Origin: Gimesia chilikensis
GTDB lineage: Bacteria; Planctomycetota; Planctomycetia; Planctomycetales; Planctomycetaceae
Reading direction: 5' to 3'
Length of the DNA: 64,000 nucleotides
Assembly: GCF_007744075.1 (NCBI RefSeq)
Contig: NZ_CP036266.1
Location: 1,451,001-1,515,000 of the forward strand
In this document: positions 55,487 to 63,700 of the stretch, one piece after another
Numbering within the stretch: position 1 is the first letter of the stretch
Layout: every line of letters begins with the position of its first letter
Program-made: the position numbers and the translations under genes
Notes under the pieces: generated by a model
What the model was told of the DNA's origin: nothing
Database searches by the model: none
What the model saw: the letters and a program-made list of their open reading frames with translations, nothing else

Positions 55487-55622
55487 GTGCGATTCCTGTC
55501 AGAAAGGTGGGTGGGAGTGATCCCGGTGCGCTCACTGAATGATATAAATGCTGTCAATATGCAGTAAGTTGTTTTACTAATACAGTTTAAGTTAAGTCAG
55601 GTGTTTTAAGGCGGTCTGATTC

Positions 55623-55802
55623 ATGGCAGTTCCAAAAAGACGGATGTCAAAATCCAACTCTCGTAAGAGACGCAGTCACAATGGTGTAAAGGCTAGCAAG
55701 CCTACCTATTGTCCCCAATGTGGTACCGCGTCCCCTTCTCATGCCATTTGCCCTCACTGTGGTTTCTATCAGGGGCGAACCATCGTTGATACTGAGGACT
55801 AA
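55623..55802 (+). CDS. rpmF: 50S ribosomal protein L32
   Basis: 59 residues, MAVPKRRMSKSNSRKRRS at the start, then a zinc-ribbon with four cysteines (YCPQCGT and ICPHCGFYQG). L32 is a surface protein of the large ribosomal subunit. Length and motif order are typical, and the zinc-binding (C+) form is intact. It stands 6 bp before plsX, the usual rpmF-plsX pairing that links ribosome synthesis to membrane-lipid supply. It is preceded by a good promoter. The gene is short and easily overlooked. Confidence 0.97.
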   Translation: MAVPKRRMSKSNSRKRRSHNGVKASKPTYCPQCGTASPSHAICPHCGFYQGRTIVDTED

Positions 55803-55808
55803 GCACCC

Positions 55809-56810
55809 ATGCGGATTGCACTGGATGCAATGGGGGGAGATTTTGCCCCTGAACCGAACATAAAGGGAGCGATCGACGCATTGCAGGCGGAACCCGCTCT
55901 GGAAGTGGTGCTGGTGGGTCCGCAGGATCTTCTTGAATCACAGATTGAGGCTTCCGGTTACAGCGGAGATCGTCTGTCGATCGTGCATGCCAGTCAGGTG
56001 GTGGGGATGGAAGAAAAACCCACCGAAGCCATGCGGCAAAAGCCTGACAGCTCTATCTCGGTCTGCTGGAAACTGATGGCGGCGCACGAAGTGGATGCGG
56101 TTGTCAGTGCAGGCAATACCGGTGCGGTAGTCGCATCCGGTTTGAAGACGCGGCTCTTTCTCAAAGAAGTCAAGCGTCCCGGGATTGCCGTCACGCTGCC
56201 AACTGTTGCTGGTCACGCTGTTCTGATGGACGTTGGGGCAAACCCTTCTGCTCGTCCGGCGCACCTGTATCAGTATGCAGTCATGGGCGAGATCTATGCA
56301 CGCGAAGTGCTGGGCGTCGCATCACCCAAAGTTGGTCTGATCAATATCGGCAGTGAAGACGTTAAGGGGAACGATCTTTATCGTGATACCTATCGTCTGC
56401 TGAACGACAGCCCGCTTAAAGAGAGCTTCGTGGGTAACGTCGAAGGACGGGGCTTGTACCAGGGCGAGGCCGATGTTCTGATCTGTGAAGGTTTTGTCGG
56501 AAATGTTGTGCTCAAGGTCAGTGAAGGTATGGCCGAGTTTCTGATGAAGGAAGCGTCGCAGCAGATTCTGGGGAGCCTCGACAAGGAGAAAGGGCAGGCA
56601 TTGCAGGCGTTTCAGGAGATGGCCAAGCGATTCCGCTATCATGAGACTGGCGGAGCTCCGCTGCTGGGAATTGACGGGATCTGCATTATCTGTCATGGTT
56701 CCAGCGACGCCCACTCTATCACGAATGCCTTGAAAGGAAGTATCATGTTCAAGGATCGTGGCATCAATTCCCAGATCGCCGAACACCTGGCTCAAAAGCC
56801 GGTAGCTTAA
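55809..56810 (+). CDS. plsX: Phosphate acyltransferase PlsX
   Basis: 333 residues. PlsX makes acyl-phosphate from acyl-ACP, the first step of bacterial phospholipid synthesis. The start RIALDAMGGDFAPEPNIKGA, VSAGNTGAVVASG, GVASPKVGLINIGSED and GFVGNVVLKVSEG are typical, and the length is normal. It acts peripherally at the inner membrane. It follows rpmF by 6 bp and precedes fabD by 53 bp, the common bacterial arrangement. Confidence 0.97.
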   Translation: MRIALDAMGGDFAPEPNIKGAIDALQAEPALEVVLVGPQDLLESQIEASGYSGDRLSIVHASQVVGMEEKPTEAMRQKPDSSISVCWKLMAAHEVDAVVSAGNTGAVVASGLKTRLFLKEVKRPGIAVTLPTVAGHAVLMDVGANPSARPAHLYQYAVMGEIYAREVLGVASPKVGLINIGSEDVKGNDLYRDTYRLLNDSPLKESFVGNVEGRGLYQGEADVLICEGFVGNVVLKVSEGMAEFLMKEASQQILGSLDKEKGQALQAFQEMAKRFRYHETGGAPLLGIDGICIICHGSSDAHSITNALKGSIMFKDRGINSQIAEHLAQKPVA

Positions 56811-56863
56811 TATAGCGGCGTCATAACTAGATCAGCGCAAGTTCAATTTAGAGGGATCGACCC

Positions 56864-57772
56864 GTGAGCAGAATCGCCTTTTTGTTTCCCGGACAGGGTG
56901 CTCAACATGTAGGTATGGGTAAGACCATCGTCGAGAAATATCCGGCGGCGAAAGAGCTGTTTGATCGCGCTGCAGATATTCTTCAGTATGATCTGGCAAA
57001 GCTCTGCTTCGAAGGGCCAAGCGAGGAACTGGACTCTACGGTCATCAGTCAGCCTGCTCTGTTTGTGACCAGTCTGGCGGCTCTGGAAATGCTGCGGGCA
57101 GATTCTCCCGATAAGGTTCTGGCGTGCGAAATGACAGCCGGATTGAGCCTGGGGGAATATACGGCTCTGGTGTTTGCCGGTGCGATGAGTTTCGAGGATG
57201 GCCTGCGGGTCGTTCAGCGTCGCGGTGAAGCCATGCAGGCTGCTGCGGATGCCAACCCTTCCGGTATGGTCAGCATTCTGTTGCTGGACCGGGATAAGGT
57301 GGCAGAAATCTGTGAGGCGGCGTCTTCCGCTGGAAGGATCTGGATCGCCAATTACCTGTGTCCGGGTAATATTGTCTTGTCAGGTGAAAACAGCGCCTGC
57401 GAGCGGGCGGCGGAACTGGCTGAACAGGAAGGTGGGCGTGCGATTCCCCTGGCGGTGGCTGGTGCGTTTCATACAGAAATCATGAAGCCGGCTGACAGTA
57501 AGCTGTCTGAAGCACTGGCAGGGGTCGGGCTGAAAAAGCCGGAAATTCCCGTGATTTCCAACGTGGACGCTAAAACTCATGAAGATCCGGATGAGATTCG
57601 CGAATTACTGATTCGTCAGGTTCTCAGTCCTGTGCTTTGGGAGGATTCAATCCGCGCCATGCTGGATGCGGGGTTTGATGAGTTCTATGAAATCGGTCCT
57701 GGGAAAGTTCTCAAGGGGCTGATGAAGCGTATTGATCGCAAGATTTCCTGTGAGACGGTTAACGATTCATAG
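56864..57772 (+). CDS. fabD: Malonyl-CoA:ACP S-malonyltransferase
   Basis: 302 residues from GTG 56864, with GAGGGA upstream. The oxyanion/catalytic region FPGQGAQHVGMG and GLSLGEYTALVFAG with nucleophile Ser95, plus the catalytic histidine in AGAFHTEIM and the ending GPGKVLKGLMKR, identify FabD. It loads malonate onto acyl-carrier protein. In many bacteria fabG follows; here a 389-bp noncoding gap leads directly to acpP. Confidence 0.97.
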   Translation: MSRIAFLFPGQGAQHVGMGKTIVEKYPAAKELFDRAADILQYDLAKLCFEGPSEELDSTVISQPALFVTSLAALEMLRADSPDKVLACEMTAGLSLGEYTALVFAGAMSFEDGLRVVQRRGEAMQAAADANPSGMVSILLLDRDKVAEICEAASSAGRIWIANYLCPGNIVLSGENSACERAAELAEQEGGRAIPLAVAGAFHTEIMKPADSKLSEALAGVGLKKPEIPVISNVDAKTHEDPDEIRELLIRQVLSPVLWEDSIRAMLDAGFDEFYEIGPGKVLKGLMKRIDRKISCETVNDS

Positions 57773-58161
57773 GAAATCCGGGGCGAAAGTGCCTCAGATG
57801 CGAAAGTGCATGCAAAAGGGCAGTAGTGAGTTCCGGTTCATCTGTCTGAAAAATTCAGAGCTTGATCTATTCTATCGATCTGTGCTACAACAACTTACGA
57901 GGCTCCGACAGGGAAATTCTATCAGAAGGCAAAATCAGCAGTTCTCGGGCTGGTAAAGTTGGTCGAGGCTGATTATGAGAGAACTCTGGTGGAGTAGACA
58001 AGACTCATAATTCTTGTCGCATTTTAAGGTTTACATAAATCGGGAAACTGGATATATCATCGCTACAACTGTTGGTGAATCCATACAAGTTGATATGGTA
58101 AAGATGTTTCCAGCCATACAAAAAGTAAAAACTATCACTAAGACGGTGAAGGAGAAGAAGC
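57773..58161. other. Gap between fabD and acpP, 389 bp
   Basis: Occupies the place where fabG is usual. I see no frame resembling FabG, so it is not a decayed copy that I can recognise. It probably holds the acpP promoter, but no hexamer pair at normal spacing is convincing. A GGAGAAG site lies just before the acpP start. Confidence 0.5.
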
Positions 58162-58395
58162 GTGTCAATTGAAGAAAAAGTGGTTGGTATCGTAAGCGAG
58201 CAGTTAGGCCATCCTAAAGAAGACATCACTCTGGACAGCAAATTTATCGACGACCTGAAGGCTGATTCGCTCGACATTGTCGAACTGGTAATGGAATTCG
58301 AAGATGAATTCGATGTCACCATTCCTGACGATGATTATGACAAAATCAAAACCGTTGGTGATGTGGTTGGCTATATCACTGAAAAAGCCAGCTGA
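58162..58395 (+). CDS. acpP: Acyl carrier protein
   Basis: 77 residues from GTG 58162 ([15 protein letters not shown]), acidic, with the phosphopantetheine attachment serine Ser36 in [19 protein letters not shown]. The protein carries growing acyl chains between the enzymes encoded around it. Sequence and length are standard for primary-metabolism ACP. A stem-loop covers the stop codon, and fabF follows after 83 bp. A start GTG for such a strongly expressed gene is notable but supported by the upstream GGAGAAG. Confidence 0.97.
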   Translation: MSIEEKVVGIVSEQLGHPKEDITLDSKFIDDLKADSLDIVELVMEFEDEFDVTIPDDDYDKIKTVGDVVGYITEKAS

Positions 58396-58414
58396 TTAAA
58401 TACGCGTTAATCAG
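58392..58414 (+). promoter_or_regulatory. Stem-loop over the acpP stop codon
   Basis: A perfect 8-bp stem (CTGATTAA/TTAATCAG) with a seven-base loop begins at the last acpP codon. No T-run follows, so it may stabilise or process the mRNA and set acpP above fabF. Confidence 0.45.
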
Positions 58415-58478
58415 ACAAAAACCACAAGCGTTTTGAATCTACAGGGTCCTGTCTTTTCATTGTAGGAAGTGTTCTCGG

Positions 58479-59723
58479 ATGCGCAGGAGAGTCGTCGTTA
58501 CCGGAGTTTCTGTCGTAACGGCTCTGGGTTTAGATGTCTCAGAGTTTTGGGACAAGTTGTGCGCTGGTAAAAGCGGTATCGGTCCCCTCGAACGTTTTGA
58601 CTGCTCCGACTACAAAGTCCGTTTTGGCGGCGAAATCAAGGATTTCAACGCAGCCGATTATACGAATCTTTCTTCAAAAGATCTGAAGCGAGTTGATCGC
58701 TTCGTCCAGTTTGGTCTGGTTGGGGCGCATATTGCCTACCGCCAGGCACAGCTGGAAGGATTTGAGGGAGATCCTTATCGCAGAGGCGTCCTGATTGGCA
58801 GTGGTATCGGCGGTTTGAATGAAATTGAAAACCAGCACGATAAGCTCTACAACCAGGGGCCGGCGCGAGTATCGCCTTTCATGATCCCCAAGCTGATGGT
58901 CAACGCTGCCAGCGGGAATATTTCAGTTGCATATGAGCTGAAAGGTCCCAACAGTGCTGTGGCGACTGCTTGTGCTTCGGCGACGAATGCGATCGGCGAT
59001 GCCTATAAGCTGATTCAAAATGATGTGGCTGATATCATGGTGACTGGCGGCAGCGAAGCGGCAGTTACCCCGATGGGGCTTTCCGGCTTTGCCCGGATGA
59101 ACGCTCTGTCCACACGGAATGATGATCCCCAGGCAGCCAGTCGTCCTTTCGATCGTGATCGCGACGGGTTCGTGATGGCGGAAGGTGCCGGCATCGTCGT
59201 TCTGGAAGAGTATGAACACGCTAAGAAACGGGGTGTACCGATTCTGGCTGAGGTGGTCGGTTATGGTATGTCTGCTGATGGCACGCACATGACGGCTCCC
59301 GATCCGGAAGGTCGTGGTGCAGCCCGTGCCATGCTGCATGCAATCAAGGACGCAGGGCTCAACCCGGAGGACATTGATTACATCAATACGCATGGTACAA
59401 GTACTCCGCTGGGTGATGTTGCAGAAACCGTGGCCATCAACACCGTTTTCGGTTCGCACGTCAAGTCGATGCCCGTTTCCAGTACGAAGGGGCATCTGGG
59501 GCACCTGCTGGGGGCTTCTGGTGGTGTCGAGTTCGTGGTGGGTGTCAAGGCCCTGATGGAGCAGGTTGCACCACCTACGATCAACCTGGACAATCCAGAC
59601 GAGCAGTGCAATCTCGATTATGTTCCCAATGAGCCGCGCGAAATGAAACTCGAACGGGTCATGAAGAACAGCTTCGGCTTCGGTGGGCACAACGCCTGTC
59701 TGATTATGCAGAAAGCCCCATAA
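58479..59723 (+). CDS. fabF: 3-oxoacyl-ACP synthase II
   Basis: 414 residues. FabF condenses malonyl-ACP with acyl-ACP in fatty-acid elongation. The catalytic triad is complete: Cys165 in VATACASATNAIGDAY, His in INTHGTSTPLGD, and His in STKGHLGHLLGASGG; the C-terminal NSFGFGGHNACLI is also canonical. It follows acpP by 83 bp and precedes a second, degenerate ketosynthase gene by 414 bp. Length is standard. Confidence 0.97.
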   Translation: MRRRVVVTGVSVVTALGLDVSEFWDKLCAGKSGIGPLERFDCSDYKVRFGGEIKDFNAADYTNLSSKDLKRVDRFVQFGLVGAHIAYRQAQLEGFEGDPYRRGVLIGSGIGGLNEIENQHDKLYNQGPARVSPFMIPKLMVNAASGNISVAYELKGPNSAVATACASATNAIGDAYKLIQNDVADIMVTGGSEAAVTPMGLSGFARMNALSTRNDDPQAASRPFDRDRDGFVMAEGAGIVVLEEYEHAKKRGVPILAEVVGYGMSADGTHMTAPDPEGRGAARAMLHAIKDAGLNPEDIDYINTHGTSTPLGDVAETVAINTVFGSHVKSMPVSSTKGHLGHLLGASGGVEFVVGVKALMEQVAPPTINLDNPDEQCNLDYVPNEPREMKLERVMKNSFGFGGHNACLIMQKAP

Positions 59724-60137
59724 TTCCGGGGTTTGTTCTGCTGCCGGGTGTGTGCTCGTGTGTATATCTCCCTGGTGCTCGATGGGCATCCTGCTGCTCC
59801 CGGGGAGATTTCCCGGATAATTATTGATCTGGCAGTCGCGTCAGGCTTGAAAATCGCGCCTTGATTGTCTTGACTATCTCCTGTTGCCGGTACATTACTG
59901 GGTCAGAATAGTGTATGAATGTCTGCTTTCGTGGTTGAGCTGGGTTCAAGTCCAAAGCAGTCGCTCATCAGTTGGTCTCGGCGTCCTGAAAATCAGCAGT
60001 ATCAATCCCGGTATGAGGGTTTTTAGTGCTGAGGCAGGCAAAAGTCTTGTCTGGACCGGATTATCCTCTACGATGAAGTTACATTATTCACAAGCAGCCG
60101 GCATATTCGATTAGCGGGACTTTCAAAAGAGATTCAA
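59724..60137. other. Gap between fabF and the second ketosynthase gene, 414 bp
   Basis: Contains a stem ATCTCCC/GGGAGAT (about 59765-59811) with a long loop and no T-run, and a TTGACT at 59870-59875 followed after 17 bp by a poor -10 (CATTAC). A 76-codon ORF here has no family features. The downstream gene may have its own weak promoter. Confidence 0.45.
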
Positions 60138-61439
60138 ATGAATACAGAATCACGACGTCGAATTCTGATTACCGGGATGGGGATTCTCAGCCCGATCGGA
60201 ATTGGAACAGAAGCGTTTCAGGCCAGCCTGATGTCGGGGACTTCGGGCATTAAAAAATCAGAGCTGTATGAGTTTCTGGCAGCGCCAGACTGCTGCGTGG
60301 CTGAAGTCGCCGATTTCAATGACAGTACAATCAAAAAAGAGTATCTGAAGCAGCAGCGCAGAAGCCTCAAAGTGATGTGCCGCGAAATCCAGCTGGGAGT
60401 TGCTTCTGCGAATCTGGCGATGGATGATTCAGGGATTGACCTGGAAGCCGTCGACAGTGAACGTTTCGGGATTGAGTTTGGTGCGAACCTGATGCTCAGC
60501 CCTCCTGAAGTGCTTTACTCGGCCTGTATGGCCAGCACCGAAGGCACTGAGTTCCAGTACGAAAGATGGGGGTCAGACGGGCTTCCCAAGATGGAGCCGC
60601 TCTGGCTGTTGAAATATCTGCCGAACATGCCGGCCTGTCACATCGGAATCGTGATGGATGCCCGCGGTCCCAGTAACTCGATCACACAGGCTGAAGCGTC
60701 TGGGAATCTGGTGCTGGGTGAAGCTCAGCGGATCATCGAGCGTGACTGGGCAGATGTCATGGTCGCTGGTGTGACTGGGACCCGGATACATGAAGTCAAA
60801 TCGATCCACGCGAAGATGTGGGATGAACTGGCTGACTCTCCAGCAGATTTTTCTAAGCGTTCTCGTCCTTTTGATAAGGCACGCAATGGTCAGGTCGTGG
60901 GTGAAGCAGCCTGCTCCCTGTTGCTGGAAGAGAAGTCTCATGCTGAGAGGCGTGGGGCCAAGGTCTGGGGTGAACTGCTGGGGACTGGTGCTTCCTGTGT
61001 TGTTGGCCGGGATGGTATTCCCGATACCCGGACTTCGATTGCCAATGCCATTAAACTCGCGTTTAAGCGAGCTGGTGTCGAAGCAGGAGATATTGGTCAT
61101 ATCAATGCCCACGGTTTGGGTGATACCAAGCTGGATGTCGAAGAGTACCAGGCGATCTGTGACATCTTTGGTGACAAGGCGACAGAAATTCCGGTTACTG
61201 CCCTAAAGAGTTACTTCGGAAATTCCGGTTCTGCTTGTGGAATCGTGGAAGCCAGTGGTTCACTTGTGGGGCTGAAGCAGGGAGTGATTCCAGCGACATT
61301 AAACTACGAAACTCAGGATGCAGATTGTCCGTTGAATGTCGTTCGAAATGAACCGCAGCCGACCGACAATAAGCTGTTCCTGAAGATCAGTACCACGACT
61401 TTCGGCCAGGCCAGTGCCTCGGTTGTCTGTGGTGTCTGA
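60138..61439 (+). CDS. Ketosynthase-family protein lacking the catalytic cysteine
   Basis: 433 residues with the full thiolase-fold beta-ketoacyl synthase layout: RRILITGMGILSPIGIGTEA, DKARNGQVVGEAACSLLLEE, HINAHGLGDTKLD and the C-terminal TTTFGQASASVV. The nucleophile cysteine of TACASG is replaced by glutamate (Glu186 in ITQAEASG). The first histidine is kept (His325), but the second is asparagine (Asn362 in KSYFGNSGSACG); Lys357 is kept. It therefore cannot be a normal condensing enzyme. It resembles chain-length factors or decarboxylating KSQ-type proteins by logic, and could pair with FabF next door. A terminator follows directly. Confidence 0.9.
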   Translation: MNTESRRRILITGMGILSPIGIGTEAFQASLMSGTSGIKKSELYEFLAAPDCCVAEVADFNDSTIKKEYLKQQRRSLKVMCREIQLGVASANLAMDDSGIDLEAVDSERFGIEFGANLMLSPPEVLYSACMASTEGTEFQYERWGSDGLPKMEPLWLLKYLPNMPACHIGIVMDARGPSNSITQAEASGNLVLGEAQRIIERDWADVMVAGVTGTRIHEVKSIHAKMWDELADSPADFSKRSRPFDKARNGQVVGEAACSLLLEEKSHAERRGAKVWGELLGTGASCVVGRDGIPDTRTSIANAIKLAFKRAGVEAGDIGHINAHGLGDTKLDVEEYQAICDIFGDKATEIPVTALKSYFGNSGSACGIVEASGSLVGLKQGVIPATLNYETQDADCPLNVVRNEPQPTDNKLFLKISTTTFGQASASVVCGV

Positions 61440-61456
61440 ACTTGAATCAATCATTG

Positions 61457-61495
61457 AAAAAGCCCCGCCAGGATGATCCTGGCGGGGCTTTTTTT
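61457..61495. terminator. Bidirectional Rho-independent terminator
   Basis: AAAAAGCCCCGCCAGGAT pairs with ATCCTGGCGGGGCTTTTT as a near-perfect dyad; T-tracts lie on both sides. It serves the ketosynthase gene (plus) and the TPR gene (minus). Confidence 0.95.
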
Positions 61496-61514
61496 ATTGT
61501 CTTCTCAGGGGAAA

Positions 61515-62936
61515 TCAGAATTTCTTGAGTGCGTACTGTGCACCGCGGTAGGCGGACAGGTTGCGCATGCCGGTATTCAGTGACTGCTGGAAGTTCTGGG
61601 TGGCGGTTGCTGTGTCGCCGGCCAGCAGGGCTTTTTGTCCGATGAAGTAGTGTGCTTCACAGGTTTGTGCTTTAGCGCGTTGCGGGTCCTTCTGGTCAAT
61701 AGATTTGAGCAGGTCTGCTTCGGTCACGCCGCCCATCAGATATGCGGTGAGCATGTCGACCGAGTCGCGCGCTTCGGGTTTCTCGGCGAGGACTGTCTGG
61801 AATTTTGCGTCCGCTTCTGCTTTCTGGTTGTTGCGGACCATGGCCAGGTAGACCCAGGGGTTGAGGACCTTCATCTGATCCTGTGCCAGTTGAGTGGCCT
61901 GGTTGAACTGGGTCAGGGCTTCGTTGTAATTCTGGTTGAAGAAGTAGGAGAAGCCCAGGTCGGAGTGCAGGGCGGGGTTCTGTGGGTCGAGTTGCACAGC
62001 GCGGGTCTGGTCCTGTATGGCTTCGGCGATTTTCCCTTGCAGCAGGCGGGCTTCCCCACGCATTCCCAGTACAAAAGGCTGTTCAGGGGCGATCGAGAGG
62101 GACTTGCTCAGGTCTGCTTCTGCAGTGTCGGGTTTGCCCCCTTCCAGGTAGGCGAAGCCGCGGTTGGTGATGGCGTGGTGATAGTTGGGGTCGAGCTGAA
62201 TTGCCCGGGAGAAGTCATTGATTGCTTCCTGGAGCTTTCCCTGCTGCTGGTAGAACATCGCCCGGTTATTGTAGACCACGGGGGAATTGGGTTGTTTTTC
62301 GATGACCTGATTGAAGCTGGCCAGTGCCTGATCGTTTTCACCTGCCAGGGCGTAAGCGTCGGGCAGCGCGAGCAGGGCGGCGAAATGGTTTGGTGAGAGT
62401 TTGATGGTTTCTGAGAAGTCCTGTGCCGCTTCGCGGGGCTTGTTCAGAGGAAGATAAATCATGCCTCGCTGATAATGGAAGTTGGCGCGTTCCTCGGTGC
62501 TCAGGTTGGGGCGAGCCAGGACCTGGTTGGCCACATTCAGTGCTGTCTCGGCATGGCTTTTCTTGTTTTCCATGACGGCCAGGTTCATCATGCCGTACAG
62601 GTAGGGCAGGTAGTAATTGATGTTCTGGTTCTGGCTGTAGCGAATGGCTTCACGGGCATCACTGACACCTTCCCGGATCGTCTGGGTGTTTCCCTGTTCC
62701 CGACCTGATTCCACGCGGGCGCTGGCACGCAGGTAGTAGGCCACATGGTCGTCAGGCTTCTGCTGCAGCACCTGTGAGGCGAGTTGGACGGACTTGTTGT
62801 AGTCGCCCTGCTGCTGGGCCTGATCGGCCTGCATTTTCAGTTGAGCGAGTGGGTCGTTGGTGGTGGCGGTTGGTTGGGCTGCCGCGGCGAGGGGAAGCCC
62901 CAGGCAGAGGATCAGTGCAGGCAGTAAGCGAGCCAT
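61515..62936 (-). CDS. Exported TPR-repeat protein
   Basis: 473 residues. The signal peptide is ARLLPALILCLGLPLAAAA. About nine tetratricopeptide repeats follow, e.g. AYYLRASARVESGREQG, NFHYQRGMIYLPLNKPREAA, VYNNRAMFYQQQGKLQEAIN, HAITNRGFAYLEGGKPDTAE and LHSDLGFSYFFNQNYNEAL. TPR proteins scaffold protein complexes; this one should act in the periplasm. It is transcribed alone, with a possible promoter at 63039-63068, and ends at a bidirectional terminator. Confidence 0.9.
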   Translation of the reverse strand: MARLLPALILCLGLPLAAAAQPTATTNDPLAQLKMQADQAQQQGDYNKSVQLASQVLQQKPDDHVAYYLRASARVESGREQGNTQTIREGVSDAREAIRYSQNQNINYYLPYLYGMMNLAVMENKKSHAETALNVANQVLARPNLSTEERANFHYQRGMIYLPLNKPREAAQDFSETIKLSPNHFAALLALPDAYALAGENDQALASFNQVIEKQPNSPVVYNNRAMFYQQQGKLQEAINDFSRAIQLDPNYHHAITNRGFAYLEGGKPDTAEADLSKSLSIAPEQPFVLGMRGEARLLQGKIAEAIQDQTRAVQLDPQNPALHSDLGFSYFFNQNYNEALTQFNQATQLAQDQMKVLNPWVYLAMVRNNQKAEADAKFQTVLAEKPEARDSVDMLTAYLMGGVTEADLLKSIDQKDPQRAKAQTCEAHYFIGQKALLAGDTATATQNFQQSLNTGMRNLSAYRGAQYALKKF

Positions 62937-63038
62937 GGATGAGTTGTCCTTATTGAATTTCAGGCTTGATATTCAGATACTACAAACCCGGATCCGCAGA
63001 AAAAGGGTCGACGAATCCGGGAGTTCTCCTATGATACT

Positions 63039-63068
63039 ATGATAGTTTGACGTTTTGATGGAGATCAA
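63039..63068 (-). promoter_or_regulatory. Possible promoter for the TPR gene
   Basis: On the minus strand TTGATC (63068-63063), 18-bp spacer, TATCAT (63044-63039). It lies about 100 bp upstream of the TPR start codon. Moderate match only. Confidence 0.4.
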
Positions 63069-63233
63069 TTTCCGGCCATCCCCGGGATTTCGGAAAAATG
63101 GACGTATGACGTCCCTGATCCAGGATTTGGAAATTGTATCTGTGTGGTCTGGCCGATTGAACACTGATTCGCTGACTTTCTGGTAAGCGGAAGCGCTGAA
63201 GTTAAGTCGTTGTGAAATAGTTGCCTGCGGTGC

Positions 63234-63262
63234 TTGACATCTGAACGCGCGAAGATTAATTT
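63234..63262 (+). promoter_or_regulatory. Sigma-70-type promoter of the candidate RNA upstream of nusA
   Basis: TTGACA (63234-63239), 17-bp spacer, TAATTT (63257-63262). Transcription would begin near 63269, at the first base of a run of hairpins that ends in a terminator at 63565. Confidence 0.6.
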
Positions 63263-63268
63263 CTCAGA

Positions 63269-63565
63269 GTAGAGCATTAACCATGGTGCTCTATGCGCAA
63301 TGGTTTTGCATACTGATGTTCAGTAGGCATTGTGTTTGCAAGGGGTGACATGCCAGTTTGGCTGTTTGTTTCTTTGTGATGAATCGGCATTCGTAAACTC
63401 GAATGGAGTCCTCTCATATGTAGGCTGGTTGGAACTCGAGCATTTGCTCACCAATCCGATTGTCGCGTTTGCTGCATTGAAAAATGCCAATCGCGGCTAT
63501 GCCTGACTACCGTTTCTGCGGTGGTACGGGTAGTCATAAAGTGGGCATGTTCCCGCTTTTTTTTG
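63269..63565 (+). ncRNA. Candidate structured RNA of about 297 nt upstream of nusA
   Basis: No ORF of note occupies this stretch, yet seven hairpins follow one another: TAGAGCA/TGCTCTA (63270-63293); GCGCAATG/CATTGTGT (63295-63335) enclosing TACTGA/TCAGTA (63311-63325); CATTCG/CGAATG (63388-63405); GGTTGG/CCAATC (63427-63456) enclosing GAGCA/TGCTC; GATTG/CAATC (63458-63493) enclosing GCATT/AATGC; TGACTACC/GGTAGTCA (63505-63537); and a terminator. A promoter precedes and a T-run closes it. It could be an independent small RNA or a long nusA leader. I do not recognise tmRNA, RNase P RNA, SRP RNA or a known riboswitch. 6S RNA cannot be ruled out by eye. Confidence 0.55.
63539..63565 (+). terminator. 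Rho-independent terminator ending the candidate RNA
   Basis: AAAGTGGG pairs with CCCGCTTT (one G-T pair) around a six-base loop and is followed by a run of eight T. It lies 136 bp upstream of nusA, so nusA needs read-through or another promoter. Confidence 0.8.
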
Positions 63566-63700
63566 TTAATGGCCTGGCCATAAACCAGTTGAGTCCTCAG
63601 GGCTCAGTTGATAACAGATAGAAATATGACCGACAGCGGTCTTGTTTGAGTAGTTTTCGAGTCAGTTGAATTATCAACTGTCGAATGAAGGAAACACATT

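Noticed and set aside
58923-59789. 288-codon minus-strand open frame opposite fabF
   Set aside because: fabF has complete catalytic motifs on the plus strand; this frame is a shadow.
59884-60114. 76-codon open frame between fabF and the second ketosynthase gene
   Set aside because: No motif or ribosome-binding site; the region looks regulatory.
61635-62396. 253-codon plus-strand open frame opposite the TPR gene
   Set aside because: The repeats on the minus strand explain the long antisense frame; no recognisable domain.
62973-63277. Short minus-strand frames upstream of the candidate RNA
   Set aside because: No ribosome-binding sites and no conserved motif; they overlap promoter-like sequence.
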